From Leucogyrophana mollusca (lineage: Eukaryota; Basidiomycota; Agaricomycetes; Boletales), in the NCBI GenBank assembly GCA_021014945.1, contig MU266333.1, positions 124,001-188,000 of the forward strand: a stretch of 64,000 bases of DNA, read 5' to 3'. The translations under genes were made by a program, and so were the position numbers. This document shows positions 23,501 through 33,809 of the stretch, in pieces. Every line of letters starts with the position of its first letter. The stretch's first letter is position 1. A model generated the notes under the pieces. It was not told where the DNA came from. It made no database searches and worked only from the letters and a program-made list of their open reading frames with translations.

Positions 23501-25021
23501 TCGGACGAGTCATCAACGGACTTGGTCGCTTGAGGCAGCTTGAACGGGTGCACACGCTATATGACATCGCGCAGATCGTTGTAGCGTCGCTCGAGGGCAA
23601 TCAACACTGGCAGTCATACTCATGGTACCAGATCGAAGACCAGATGGTGATCGCCTGCGCCCACGCTGGCGATATGGAGTCGGCCTTCGCCCATCGCACA
23701 CGAATCACCGAAAATGGCGGTGCGCCGTCCCCGGACGCGTACGGCTCCCTCATTGAATGCGTCAAGGACACGACGGATGACACCTCCAATGCAATGGCTC
23801 TTTTCAGGGAATCGCAGATGGTGGGATGCATACCTAATGTTTATCTCTACAACACCATCATTTCCAAGCTTGCCAAAGCGAGGAAGGCCGATTACGCATT
23901 GGAGCTGTTCCAGCAGATGAAGGCTACCTTGGGCCTTCGCCCATCCTCGATCACATACGGGGCTGTTATCGCCGCTTGTGCTCGTGTTGGCGACGCACAA
24001 TCAGCCGAACAGTTGTTTGCGGAGATGTCTTCTCAGGCCAACTTCAAACCTCGTATCCCTCCATACAACACCATGATGCAACTTTACACCCACACCAAAC
24101 CTGACCGCGAGCGAGTCCTTTATTACTACAATGCCCTGCTGGGGGCCGGGATTCAGCCATCCGCTCACACGTACAAGGTATGCAGTGATTTTGATGCACT
24201 CGTTGACACATGTTGAAAGCTTCTCAGTTGTTGATTGACGCATACGGCACTATCGAGCCCGTGGACGTCGATGCCATGGAGCGCGTCTTCAAGCTTGTCG
24301 AATCAAGCAGATCAGTCAGTCTCCAAGGTAGTCATTGGGCGGCCTTGATCAATGCTTGGGGGTGCGTCAGGAAGGACCTCGACAGGGCAATCGCGGTTTT
24401 CCAGTCCATTGCCCAGCATCCCAGCTCAAGGCATTCCAAGACTCCCCTACCGGATGCGGTCACCTACGAAGCTCTCATCAACGTACTAGTGACGCACAAG
24501 CGAATGGACCTTGCCCCTGCCTACGTTGACCAACTGGAGCAATCTGGCGTTCACATGACGGCCTACATCGCTAATCTGCTGATCAAGGGTTACGCTGCTG
24601 CTGGCGATGTTGAACAGGCTCGCGACATTTTCGAAGGATTAGCCGATCCTCCGAGTGGTATGGCAGCACCGAATAACCACGTTCCCCATGAACATACTCC
24701 ATCGAGGCCTACGACCCCTCCCTCGTCCCCGTCGCCTTCCTATAGAGAAGTCAGTGTCTATATCCTTGACAAGTTTAATTCGTACTCATTTCTACACAGC
24801 CATCGACATGGGAAGCGATGTTCCGCGCAGAACTTGGTAATGGGGACCGCGATCGTGCAGTCGCTTTGCTTGAACGGCTACGCGAGAGGTGAATACCTTT
24901 GTACTCCTGGCATGAATGAAGCTGATGAGTTTTCAGACAATTCCCGCCTGCGGTCTACAATCGGATACGGGGAATCATGCTAGATGATTCCGTTTCGCCC
25001 TGGCCTGCCTCCGAATCATGA
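20595..25021 (+). CDS. large mitochondrial pentatricopeptide repeat protein (CYA5/PET309-like)
   Basis: The protein is about 1,400 residues. The N-terminus (MLPKVANHIFLHTSRAVAAV) looks like a mitochondrial presequence, followed by a Gly/Ser/Asn-rich linker. One very long exon (about 20901-24177) and several smaller ones carry PPR helical pairs such as PTIYEFNMALTALHETRREG, WNKMIEAYFRCGQPAGALRL, PNVYLYNTIISKLAKARKA, SSITYGAVIAACARVGDA and PPYNTMMQLYTHTKPDRE. In-frame splices give TYK-LLIDAYGTIEPVDVD and YRE-PSTWEAMFRAELGNGD. The end is VYNRIRGIMLDDSV..WPASES with TGA at 25019-25021. The C-terminal repeat block resembles fungal CYA5-type proteins, which activate translation of COX1 mRNA in mitochondria; that assignment is by pattern memory and moderate. 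RNA binding by PPR tracts is established for the family. Confidence 0.85.
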
Positions 25022-25453
25022 ATGGTTAATACCATTCACAGTTCACTCCTTTGATGTATTTCTTACGACCAACGTCAAGTCCGGATCCTAGAACGAGGAA
25101 CTAAAAATTATCTACTGATCAATTAATGCATTCATTTACTACCGCACGATACCTTACATATATATGTACACTACCTGTATCTTTGTATCATCTAGAACTG
25201 CACGGTCGCAAGAAACTGTTTCATGTAACCTGTGTCTGCACTTCAAGCTTGGCCCCCACACGATAGAACATGTTACCACAACCAAGTATTAGCGCCGATT
25301 CATCCTCATTCTTATTCTTGAGTGAGGTGTATTTCCGAGGTCGACGAAACCCGAGTTTGTGGGATGCTTGGAATCCTAGGTGGTTTCCACAATATAGATA
25401 TGAATCCATTACACGGCAATGTGCCCCAGGAAAGTCCTACGGTACGGATCACT
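25022..25453. other. convergent 3' flanks
   Basis: AT-rich sequence with several TATATA runs (about 25155-25170) between the PPR gene and the membrane PDI gene. No gene is recognised. Confidence 0.5.
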
Positions 25454-27580
25454 TCAGTCCAAGCGGCTGGACTTTCCATGACGGCGATCAGTCTGCAGAT
25501 CACCCAGCTCATCAGACATAGCCCTCTTCAACACAACAAACATCACTGTCAGAAACCCGAGACCCAGAAAGGCGATGAAATAGGGGTGTTCAACCACGAA
25601 CTCCTCAAACGCGACGAGACGAGAGTTGAAGTACTGCACCCATCGTAATGTCAGCCCAAAAACGTCATCACAGGATGTAAAGCCTTACCCGTACAAGCCT
25701 CTCCATAAAGTTCTCCGAATGCTTTGGGCGAATCGTCCCACTCAAAGCACCCTCTATGGCAGAAAATACGCTGACAGAGGTGAGCTGAATGGACTGACCA
25801 TTCGAGTCCTTGTCGTAGTACAGCAGCCGCTAGAGATCATTTCAGTCGTCAGCCCCGAGCTCTGTAACCATGATCACTTACACTATGATCTGTGACCACG
25901 ACAGCGGGCTCTGTGGTGGCTTTGATTCCATACATGCTCTTCATCCAGCTACCCCACTGGTCTCTGTCCATCCACGTAAATACGACGTCGCGCTGACCTG
26001 CTTGTCCCTGTCGCACTCGCCACTTCTTGCCGATATCATTCAACTTCTCGGCCACCTGCTCCTTTGTATCCCCGGTCACCGCGGCAATCACCACCAAAGG
26101 TTTGTGCGGGGCATTCATGACCTGCTGGAACACGTCGCGCGAAAGTTCGAGCGATGTCGGGTTGCGGTTCGCAGTTAACCAAGCTGAGAGTGTGTCCGAA
26201 GCATCAGTCGCAGAGGGACGGTACACAGAGGTCGGCTCCTTGACGTCGTTATCCTTGAAGGCAAGAATGGTCCACGAGGAACGTACACCGTAGCGTTCGA
26301 ACAGTTCTTGGGACGTGGACACAAAGACAGGTGGCGATCCAAATAGCACTTGCGAATCCTGAGCAACTTTGTCCTGGAGCACGATCAGTGTGAGACTCAC
26401 ACCTCAATGGTGGATAGGTGCTTACAACAGTCTGCGTGTCGTGCGCGGAGTGCAAGAGGAGATACAGGACGGAGTTTTCGCTGGCGCGTTTCTCGAGTTC
26501 ACCTGCCTCAATCACCTCCATTGTTCTGTGGGAAGAGCTGGTAAATGCCCGACCGCCTGAGAGCAAACCAAATACCTACGGGGATGATGCTTTTTCGGTG
26601 AAAGCCACCAGTTGGTCGTACTTCCTGGTACCTGTGTACTCTGACTTGGCACCGTGTGCGTAGTAAAACAACATAGGGTAGCCGGTAACACCCTGACTTG
26701 AACATAGCGATTTTTGCTCGTCGCAGTTGACTTCCGCAATGTTAAGTTTACCTTTCATGTGCCGACCGAGCTGCTTCCAAACCGGCGCTAGTTTCTTACA
26801 GTGTCCACACCTTGTCTGGGAGTTAGTCGGGCGGAAGGCTGGGCTGTCATCCATGTGCCACATACCATGGCGCAAAGAATTTGACAAAAGCTGGTCCCCG
26901 ACCAATGAAATCGGGGAACGATTTCTCACTGAGTGAGACAACATCCCCGGATGGATTCGCCTCCGCTCGAGATATCTGGACGTGTAAAGGCTCTGTAGGT
27001 AGTGTTGGTGTTGGTGCAGCTTCTGGGGCTGCAGAGCTGGTAGGCGGTGGGACATCGGTATGTCCAGCGTGCGCGACAAGGTAATCCAGAAGAATATCGA
27101 AATCTCGCGAGTCTTTGAAAGTCTCCTGGTACTTGCCGTCCTGATATAGGTTCATCTGAGGATACCCGGTGACGCCGTTCTCCGAGCAAAGGTCTAGATC
27201 CGAGTTCCAGTGATATGTTAGACAAGGCACTCCAGTAGTAAGCTCACCGCCGTTGAGGGCACAGTTTACCTGTGCAAGATGTATCTTGGGACCCCCAGGT
27301 TTCTCAAACTCCTCCACCAATTTCATCCATGTCGGCTCGAATTTGCGACAATGCCCACAGTATGGTGAAAAGTGCTCAATAAACCTGAGCGCGCGACTGA
27401 GCAGCAGGCTAGGATAAACATTGAATATCCGTACCAAACGCCTTTTGATATTGTTTCCTTGAAGGTTTGAGGTGTAAGGACTGTTGAGGTGACGGGCGCG
27501 GCTGTGGCCTGCAAAGTTAACGCTGTCACGAGCAACGACAGAGACGACGGCAGCCGAATGAACGGCCTGGACAGCTTCAT
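25454..27580 (-). CDS. transmembrane protein disulfide isomerase (EPS1/TMX-type)
   Basis: This is an ER oxidoreductase of the PDI family with a C-terminal membrane anchor. The start ATG at 27578-27580 opens a signal peptide (MKLSRPFIRLPSSLSLLVTA). The first thioredoxin domain has FIEHFSPYCGHCRKFEPTW and NGVTGYPQMNLYQDGKY. After a Pro/Ala/Thr linker (about VPPPTSSAAPEAAPTP) comes the second: FVKFFAPW, joined by splicing to CGHCKKLAPVWKQLG, and then GVTGYPMLFYYAHG. Both CGHC redox motifs are intact. Further thioredoxin-like segments lack CxxC. Near the end a hydrophobic helix (PYFIAFLGLGFLTVMFVVL) is followed by a short basic tail (RRHGKSSRLD). Yeast EPS1 is the closest named architecture. The gene is head-to-head with CGI121. 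Confidence 0.85.
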
Positions 27581-27752
27581 TGCTGTGAATAATTGATAGC
27601 CAAGGCAGATAATTAGTAGCCCAGATAGAAGGAGCGCAAGGCAGAAGATCGGTATAAGCTGTTGAGCCAAGTATAAGTAGTAAGCAAACAAGGAGGTCTA
27701 TAAATTTGGGTGGCCGCCTTTTGGTCTATATACCGCAGTGCCCGCACAGGTT
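27581..27752. promoter_or_regulatory. shared promoter of membrane PDI and CGI121 genes
   Basis: 172 bp lie between divergent start codons. A TATATA-like element (CTATATACCG) sits about 25 bp before the CGI121 start. Sharing is inferred. Confidence 0.5.
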
Positions 27753-28538
27753 ATGGATATTCTTCGCTATCCTCAATTTCCGGCTCACCTTTCCGCGGTC
27801 TATGTCGCCCTGTTCTCAGAGGTAAACAATGCAGCTGCTCTCAGGTCGCGCATCGTAAAAGCAGCCTCCATACCCGGTGCTGAGGGAGATGCTGAGCGTG
27901 AAGCAGTCAACTTTGCCTTTATCGATGCTCGACTTGTTAGTGTTCATCTATTATATATTGCCTCGATCCTGGATGTAATTGGGATTCACCCCGCTTCGAA
28001 AGATTACCAGCTATCTGCACCTCCAGACTGCTATCTATCAAGCAATCCTGGCAGCCTCACAAGATGGCCTTCGCACCAAGACTGTCCACTCTGAGATCCT
28101 GTGGGCTTTGAATCCCACCAATAATGTACGCAGGACGCCCTGATTTCTGATGATGGATCACAAATCCGTTTGTTTTGCGTCTCCAGATCACCGAAGCTAT
28201 CAGGCGCTATGGTGTATCGGATACATCGGGCACCCTTCTTGTCGTTCATGTCGCTTCCCCCGATGTGGCGGATGTGCAAAGCAAAATGGCTGCTGTTTCC
28301 TCTGGGTCAATATCACCTTTGAGTGCCCTGGGGAAGACCACCGACTTGGCCTCCGTAAAGAAGGTCCGTTCTGCGACACTCGATCCTTCGATTATTTACC
28401 AATTCTAACTCTCATCAGCACTACAAACTCAATACTGAGCCCGCAGTGATAGAAGCGGCTGGAAACCCTGAACTTGAAAGAGCCATCATAGACAATATTG
28501 TCGTAAGTTCTGTTGCAATGAAGAGTGTGATGGCTTAG
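27753..28538 (+). CDS. CGI121: EKC/KEOPS complex subunit CGI121
   Basis: CGI121 (human TPRKB) is the small regulatory subunit of KEOPS, which makes t6A37 in tRNAs and affects telomeres. It begins MDILRYPQFPAHLSAVYVAL; the ATG is at 27753, preceded by an in-frame GTG that is not a plausible start. Splicing links NFAFIDARL to ITSRLHLQTAIYQAILAASQ, then HSEILWALNPTNN to ITEAIRRYGVSDTSGTLLVV. These are the characteristic LNP..NI.EA...+G motif and core strand. The C-terminus reads ERAIIDNIVVSSVAMKSVMA with TAG at 28536-28538. Length is about 200 residues, slightly above the yeast protein. All exons stay in frame. Confidence 0.9.
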
Positions 28539-28819
28539 AGTCTGTTGGCTACTTAATCCTTCCGTTCTGAGAATGCCGACTCAATAAGAATGCAGCCTCG
28601 CATCCGGCACTTTCTGCTGTGTTCTGGGGAAAATCACTTTCCGCATTGGCTTGACGACTGACATTACAACTTGACCTTGGCTTATATGGATCTACAAACA
28701 ACGAGGAGGGCACATCGGGGGTTACACTCACAGCTCGAAAATCGACGAGATCGTCCTAACCTAGTTGCCATGACCGATCCGTTCAAAAGAAGTTACAAAT
28801 AGGACTGTCTCTGACATAC
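28539..28819. other. convergent 3' flanks
   Basis: Short interval between the stop codons of CGI121 and the following minus-strand gene. Nothing else is recognised. Confidence 0.4.
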
Positions 28820-29851
28820 TTATGTGTAAGCTCGTACCCGTCTCCCCTCGCCAATGACCCCGAACTGTGCTAATACAAACTCTTCGCAACGTACATCATC
28901 AGCACTGAGCACCTGGCTGGAATTCAAGCTGCTAGACTCCCTGTCGGGACCCAAGCCACCGCTCATCTCCAGGGCCAAGCTCGGAGACCCTCCATCACTA
29001 AATGATTGACTCGAGTTCGAAGTCGAGCTTCCTGAATTCTGACCCCTGCTATGCTCTCGCCTACGGCGCCTGAGGTGCGGCGAGACGAGCTTGATCTTCG
29101 AGCTCGCCGGAGCAGGCTTCCAGAATGACGGGGGAGTCACTGGAATTAGAGATGATCTGGTGTTTGCGATAGGTCGGAAGGGTTGCCGGACACCATTCCG
29201 CCTACCGCCGTATAGGGGTGAGGGTGAGTCATATTCACCGAGAGGAGTCACAGGGGTGGAAGGCATAGAGTGCAGAGGCTGACGGTTGTTAGGAGACAAG
29301 CCGTTGGACGGCCTAGGGACCGCCATCATTGGGGTATGGGAGCCCGGTGGAGCGTAAGGCCACGGTGCGAGCTGCGTAGGAACAAGCATACGATCTGGCG
29401 GCTGCCGCGCCAAACCAGGAGAGGGAGTAGGTCGGTGTAGTCTGGAAGGGATTTGCGCGGGCGCATAGTTTCTCAACAGCGCCTGGGTTAGGTTTCCTCG
29501 CTGCATTACCACTGGAGACCGAGGTACTGTCTCGTTGTGGCCGCCCGTGGTGCTAGATAGCACTGCCTGCGGGACGCTTCCTACCGGTCTGGACTGCACA
29601 AACCCATCGGCTGCGTCTGCTGAAGAGGGGCGTGCGCATACCTCTGGGCTGAGGGTTGCGGTAGTGGACAATGGTGGAGAACTATTTTCGTCCCGCTTGA
29701 TGACCACGGTTTCTTCGACTGCGAGGGCGGCGTTACGAAGGTTTGCAAGCATTCTGATAATATGCCCTACTGCGATTGAGGTGACATGACGCCCCAGCAC
29801 AGCTGAACAGGCAAGTACGCCGAGGCGAAAAGCAGCCTGGATGAAGTGCAT
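28820..29851 (-). CDS. disordered hypothetical protein with hydrophobic N-terminus
   Basis: An intronless frame of about 343 residues from the ATG at 29849-29851 (MHFIQAAFRLGVLACSAVLG). An upstream in-frame ATG at 29986 would add 45 residues, but the later start puts a hydrophobic, possibly membrane-associated helix at the N-terminus. After VTSIAVGHIIRMLANLRNAA the protein becomes rich in Pro, Ser and Arg. It carries repeated SP/TP dipeptides (for example TPVTPLGEYDSPSPLYGG) and a basic cluster, LRRRRREHSRG, near the end. The pattern suits a phosphorylated disordered tail. I recognise no family. The paired membrane proteins at 58914 and 62659 have a similar plan (N-terminal helix, disordered tail), but I see no sequence match. 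Confidence 0.6.
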   Translation of the reverse strand: MHFIQAAFRLGVLACSAVLGRHVTSIAVGHIIRMLANLRNAALAVEETVVIKRDENSSPPLSTTATLSPEVCARPSSADAADGFVQSRPVGSVPQAVLSSTTGGHNETVPRSPVVMQRGNLTQALLRNYAPAQIPSRLHRPTPSPGLARQPPDRMLVPTQLAPWPYAPPGSHTPMMAVPRPSNGLSPNNRQPLHSMPSTPVTPLGEYDSPSPLYGGRRNGVRQPFRPIANTRSSLIPVTPPSFWKPAPASSKIKLVSPHLRRRRREHSRGQNSGSSTSNSSQSFSDGGSPSLALEMSGGLGPDRESSSLNSSQVLSADDVRCEEFVLAQFGVIGEGRRVRAYT

Positions 29852-30044
29852 TTTTCTGCGCCTATCTAGTGTAGCTTTACCGTCAAAGTGAATGTGGTGC
29901 GTGAGGTGCACGCCGTTGACGTATGAATATAATACAAGTTCAACATTCCGAGGTGGCAAACATTGACGCGTCTGGATCACGTGCATGGATTTCTTTTTGC
30001 ATCCACCACTAATTCCCGCTCATCAGATGTCTTGCTTAGAACGT

Positions 30045-30604
30045 TTACAATCTGCTCTTTGTCACTTCGCGAAGGTTGTTGGCCATCCTTGGATAAAATA
30101 CTACGCCGCCACCAAACCCTGTCCCTCCAGTAAATGCCGGTGGTGCAGTTGGTGCCACTGCCATGATTGTTTGAGCCGTTGTCGTCAGAGCAGCCAGAGA
30201 ACAGAGTAACAGTGAGACACAACTACTTACCGACGTGTGTGCCCCCTTGTGACATTAACGACAAGGGTCAGTTCTGTAAGCATCCTCATCGCAAAACGCT
30301 CACAATTGACGATTTCCCTTGAGTTGTCGCGCTTTGGATCCCAAGATGCAGTTCCGGACCTGCCTCTCTGTCAGCCTTCGGCAACAGTCAGATTGCTTCC
30401 ACGACGGCCACGTACACAACCGGCCCCTGACCACCGAAAACAGGAGGAACCCAACTTTCCTGCTTTTTCACATTCATACTTGGGGCCAACCAGCCTTGTA
30501 GTCGTGAAGTAAACTGGGTGTTGTTGGCCTGGGAGGGTCTGAGAGCCGACTGGGCAGTAACAGGCAACTCACTCGTCCTGTGGTCCGGCGGTTGCCTTGG
30601 ACAT
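30045..30604 (-). CDS. small multi-exon gene of unknown function
   Basis: No long open frame exists here, but GT/AG splicing yields one continuous reading of about 90 residues from the ATG at 30602-30604 to TAA at 30045-30047. It begins MSKATAGPQDE and continues PTTPSLLHDYKAGWPQ, then GTASWDPKRDNSREIVNW, GTHVVAPTAPPAFTGGTGFG, GGVVFYPRMANNLREVTKS and RL. Six short exons are needed. The recovered peptide has ordinary composition, no membrane helix and no signal peptide, and every junction keeps frame, which is hard to get by chance across five introns. I do not recognise the family. One junction, around 30350-30440, allows alternative splice sites. A 31-base T run (A on the coding strand) lies about 145 bp upstream. 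Confidence 0.5.
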
Positions 30605-30744
30605 CTTTGCCAAGTCTCACGGGCCAAATCTAGGCGAGGTGGAACCCAGATATCAAAATAGATCAAAAATCGACGACGTGAGATCATATCGATTTAAACT
30701 GGCGAGGATGCTTGCAGGGGGCTGTCAATGTTTGTTGTACGTGC

Positions 30745-30747
<3 letters not shown>

Positions 30748-30778
<31 letters not shown>
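30748..30778. repeat. homopolymer T tract, 31 bases
   Basis: A single uninterrupted run of T. On the minus strand it is a poly(dA) tract upstream of the small gene at 30604, where such tracts often exclude nucleosomes. It could also be a retrotransposon tail, but no element is visible beside it. Confidence 0.9.
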
Positions 30779-31284
30779 CTCTTCACACCGAAACACACTC
30801 CTAATTATCACAATCGGCAGAGGTCTGTAACAGTTGGATCGGGGTGCTGCCCAGCTGCCGTAATGTGATATCGTACACCTCTCAATTCCTACGATTCAGG
30901 CGCGTTGGTACAGACGTACTCTTGATCACGTCTCCACCTAACGCGTCCACACTCACCACGGTCATCGAAACCGAGTAAACTCTGGGCCTAAAAGTGCCCA
31001 CACCACTGAACTTTCTAGTAAGCCATTCGACTTTATCTTTCGCTCGGAACTTTTAATCGAATCCATACCGGCGCCAGCAACCCCGATTATTGCGCAAAAG
31101 GAAGCGGGAGGGACCGCACCCACCCAACCGCAGAGCTCCGCCGCTCCTCTGCGGCCCGTACCCGAGTGCCGGGCGGGGGACTGATGCCCCAGCTTAACAT
31201 TACACAGCTCCGTCCACTATATATCCAGTGAGTCTTGATGGACTGGGCCATGCCGCTGGTCTCGGCTGGAGACTACATTGCATC
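30779..31284. other. intergenic, no gene recognised
   Basis: No supported frame. A TATATATCC element near 31218 is not followed by a recognisable gene start. Confidence 0.4.
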
Positions 31285-31572
31285 GTTTATGCGGAGGGCG
31301 TTTCGCGGGAGGTCTGGCACAGCGGCGGTGCACTGGGGTGCGCAGTAGTGGCATTTTTGTCGCACCCATAGGGAGTCATCGGCTACGACATCGGTGCGAG
31401 TATGACACCACCTTCAAATATGAGCAAGGCTTGAAACCCTCATAACCGTATGTCCTGCAAGGTCATGTGGTCTCGCCCACCCCACGGGAAACATTCACTT
31501 ATGCAAAGGGATTTTCGCAGGTCTGACGGCGGCGGAATATTGGGCAGTGGTGGCGTTTTTGCCGCGGCCCGT
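31285..31572 (+). repeat. degenerate direct duplication upstream of secreted protein copy 2
   Basis: The segment at about 31285-31368 (TTTATGCGGAGGGCGTTTCG ... AGTGGCATTTTTGTCGCACC) recurs in altered form at about 31497-31572 (CTTATGCAAAGGGATTTTCG ... GGTGGCGTTTTTGCCGCGGC). The similarity seems to continue to about 31690, so the period is near 210 bp. It lies wholly upstream of the TATA box of the next gene. Confidence 0.5.
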
Positions 31573-31734
31573 CAGCGTGGATACGGCACCGGCGTCAAGC
31601 ATGTAGCAGTGAGCAGGACTCAAAATGTGATGCCCTCACGAACCTATAAGGTTATGTTGCCTCGCTCGCCCAAGCCCTCGGGACAGTGCATTGATACTGA
31701 GGACGGGACTCGGGCACAGCACTGCCGACAGTCC

Positions 31735-31740
31735 TATAAA
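31735..31740 (+). promoter_or_regulatory. TATA box of secreted protein copy 2
   Basis: TATAAA lies about 110 bp before the ATG at 31847, close to the spacing seen for the paralog at 14936. Confidence 0.6.
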
Positions 31741-31846
31741 GTACGGCACAAAACATGATACCTGCATAACCACCCTGCTCCCAGTACCGGTGCGCTTGCC
31801 TTCGCAAATCGTGATGATCGCTAATTTATATCGTAAATTCTTACAG

Positions 31847-32360
31847 ATGCGTTGGCTATCGACTATTATCCTCCTGTGCATTCTCGCCGCTGGCTTCGCT
31901 AGCGCTCATTGCCAGTACGAAGGTTTGCAGAGCTTAACCAGTGTTCACCCTGGGATCCCATGGAAGCTACATGTATACTCGGGCGCAAACTGTACCGGAA
32001 AAGATCACGAGGAGTTCCGCGGTCACCTGGCGTCTCTCTTCCCGCATCACTGCAGTGACTGTCTTAAATTGAAAAAGGGCATAGACAACTCTGTCGAATC
32101 ATTTGTTTTCTCCGCCCCCGGTCCCGAGTACTCTTACGTTTTCATGGGTGACATGGTCTTGGCATTACATCTCTACAAGAACGCAGGATGCCAGGATGGT
32201 ATTGGTATATTTTCTCTCCTCCGCCCACTCTTTGAATGTTACTTATCGAAGAATCACAGGGAAATCCAAAGGCAAATGGATGACAAACACCGACGCGGCT
32301 GGAAAGGCGATGAGCGCGTTCAAGGTCTGTTACGAGTATTATCATAATTATCATACTTGA
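31847..32360 (+). CDS. small secreted cysteine-rich protein, family copy 2
   Basis: About 150 residues. The start MRWLSTIILLCILAAGFASA is a clear signal peptide, with likely cleavage before HCQYEGLQ. The mature part has six cysteines: LHVYSGANCTGKDHEEF, HHCSDCLKL, NSVESFVFSA, ALHLYKNAGCQDG, and after one intron (about 32196-32260) GKSKGKWMTNTDAAGKAMSA and FKVCYEYYHNYHT before TGA. Spacing and motifs (C.GK, CxC or CxxC, V.SFV, LY+.AGC) match the minus-strand gene at 14607-14936. This copy has a longer middle loop and a C-terminal exon. An ATG 33 bp upstream in the same frame was rejected because it spoils the signal peptide. Function unknown; extracellular. Confidence 0.75.
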
Positions 32361-32700
32361 ACAAAATCTCGTCAACACCCATCAAGGGAAAGTCGAGTAG
32401 TGAAGGATCAATACCACTCTTAACTTTCCCAATTTTAGCGCGAGTGTAGAACAGAGGAGGTAGGCGAAGCACTCATGCCATCGCGATATCGGTCTTGAAG
32501 TGAACTTGGTCTAGTAGATGTCGCCCAAAAGACTAAGAGGCATTATGCTAGTAGTTTATGGTGCATTATTTGCTCCATCACTTGGTCCGATAACAAGTGG
32601 CTTTTTGTTGGACCTGATTAGTGCTCTTATATAGATCCGAGTCCGGCGCTGCAAAGACATTTTGTTTGAAGTCTAATTACACCGTTTGTTATACACCATT
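32361..32700. other. intergenic, promoter of UPRT gene
   Basis: A TTATATAG element near 32628 lies about 70 bp before the UPRT start. No gene is seen. Confidence 0.4.
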
Positions 32701-33809
32701 ATGGCCACTAGCATATCACCAACCTCGCAATCCAGTCCAGCTGCTCTCCCGCCCTCTGTCTTTACGCTTCCTCAAACCGCCCAGCTCGAGGCCCTATACA
32801 CCATCATCCGTGACAAAACAACAAGTCGAGGCGACTTTCTCTTCTACTCAGACCGCATCATTCGTCTTCTCGTCGAAGAAGGCCTCAATCACCTCCCAGT
32901 CCTCCCAAAGACCGTAGAGACACCCACGGTCGGCGCTCATCCCCTTCACTTTTGGACCAACTGACATTAGCAAAGGGAGCGACCTACGAAGGCGTCGGAT
33001 TCGAAGGCAAGATATGTGGCGTCTCGATTCTGCGCGCAGGCGAGGTTTGTGCTTATGCTGGTTGCGAGAGAACGCCTCGGTGATTCTTCGCGTGTGATAA
33101 ACATAGGCGATGGAGGCGGGCCTGAGGGAGGTCTGTCGCAGCGTACGCATCGGAAAGATATTGATACAGAGAGTACGCCGATTCAACACGTCTCACCAAC
33201 TTTCCTTGTCTGATCCACTGTATCAGGATGAAGAGACAGCGTTGCCTAAACTATTCTACTCCAAGGTAGATCCCTTATGACGTGTCCGATTTTAGGGCTG
33301 ATCGTGCGTAGCTCCCTGAAGATATAGCTTCGCGCTATGTCCTCCTCTTAGACCCGATGCTTGGTACGTCTAGCGGGCATGATCTCGTACCACCATGACC
33401 TCATATCAACTAGCGACTGGGGGATCCGCAATGAAAGCCGTCGAGGTCCTGAAAGAGCAAGGTGTATCCGAGGACCGGATCATATTCATCAACCTGGTAT
33501 GCATCCCCCACACCCATTTCCTGCTCACCCCACTGACACAGATACAGATTGCAGCTCCAGAGGGCCTCAAAGCCTTCTGCGGAAAGTTCCCCGCGCTGCG
33601 CGTTGTAAGTAGTTTCAACACCACATTCGGTGCGGGCCAGGTAACTAACGGTTGGTCTAGATCACAGGCTGGATAGATAAAGGCCTCAACGAGAAGGCGT
33701 ACATCATTCCTGGGCTCGGTGACTTCGGCGAACGGAGGTTAGTTGAAGCCCTTGGTTTAAGCGTTCAGTTGCCGCATTCCTTATCCCTTTTCGAAGGTAT
33801 TGCGAATAG
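32701..33809 (+). CDS. FUR1: uracil phosphoribosyltransferase
   Basis: UPRT converts uracil and PRPP to UMP in pyrimidine salvage. The N-terminus MATSISPTSQSSPAALPPSV leads to VFTLPQTAQLEALYTIIRDK and DFLFYSDRIIRLLVEEGLNH. Spliced exons then give GATYEGVGFEGKICGVSILR and AGEAMEAGLREVCRSVRIGK, ILIQR-DEETALPKLFYSK, the PRPP loop VLLLDPMLATGGSA (completed across an intron as CTTG-CGACTGG), KAVEVLKEQGVSEDRIIFIN, and ITGWIDKGLNEKAYIIPGLG. The end is DFGERRYCE with TAG at 33807-33809, matching the uracil-binding C-terminus PGLGDFG. About eight exons, all in frame. The gene appears intact. Confidence 0.92.
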
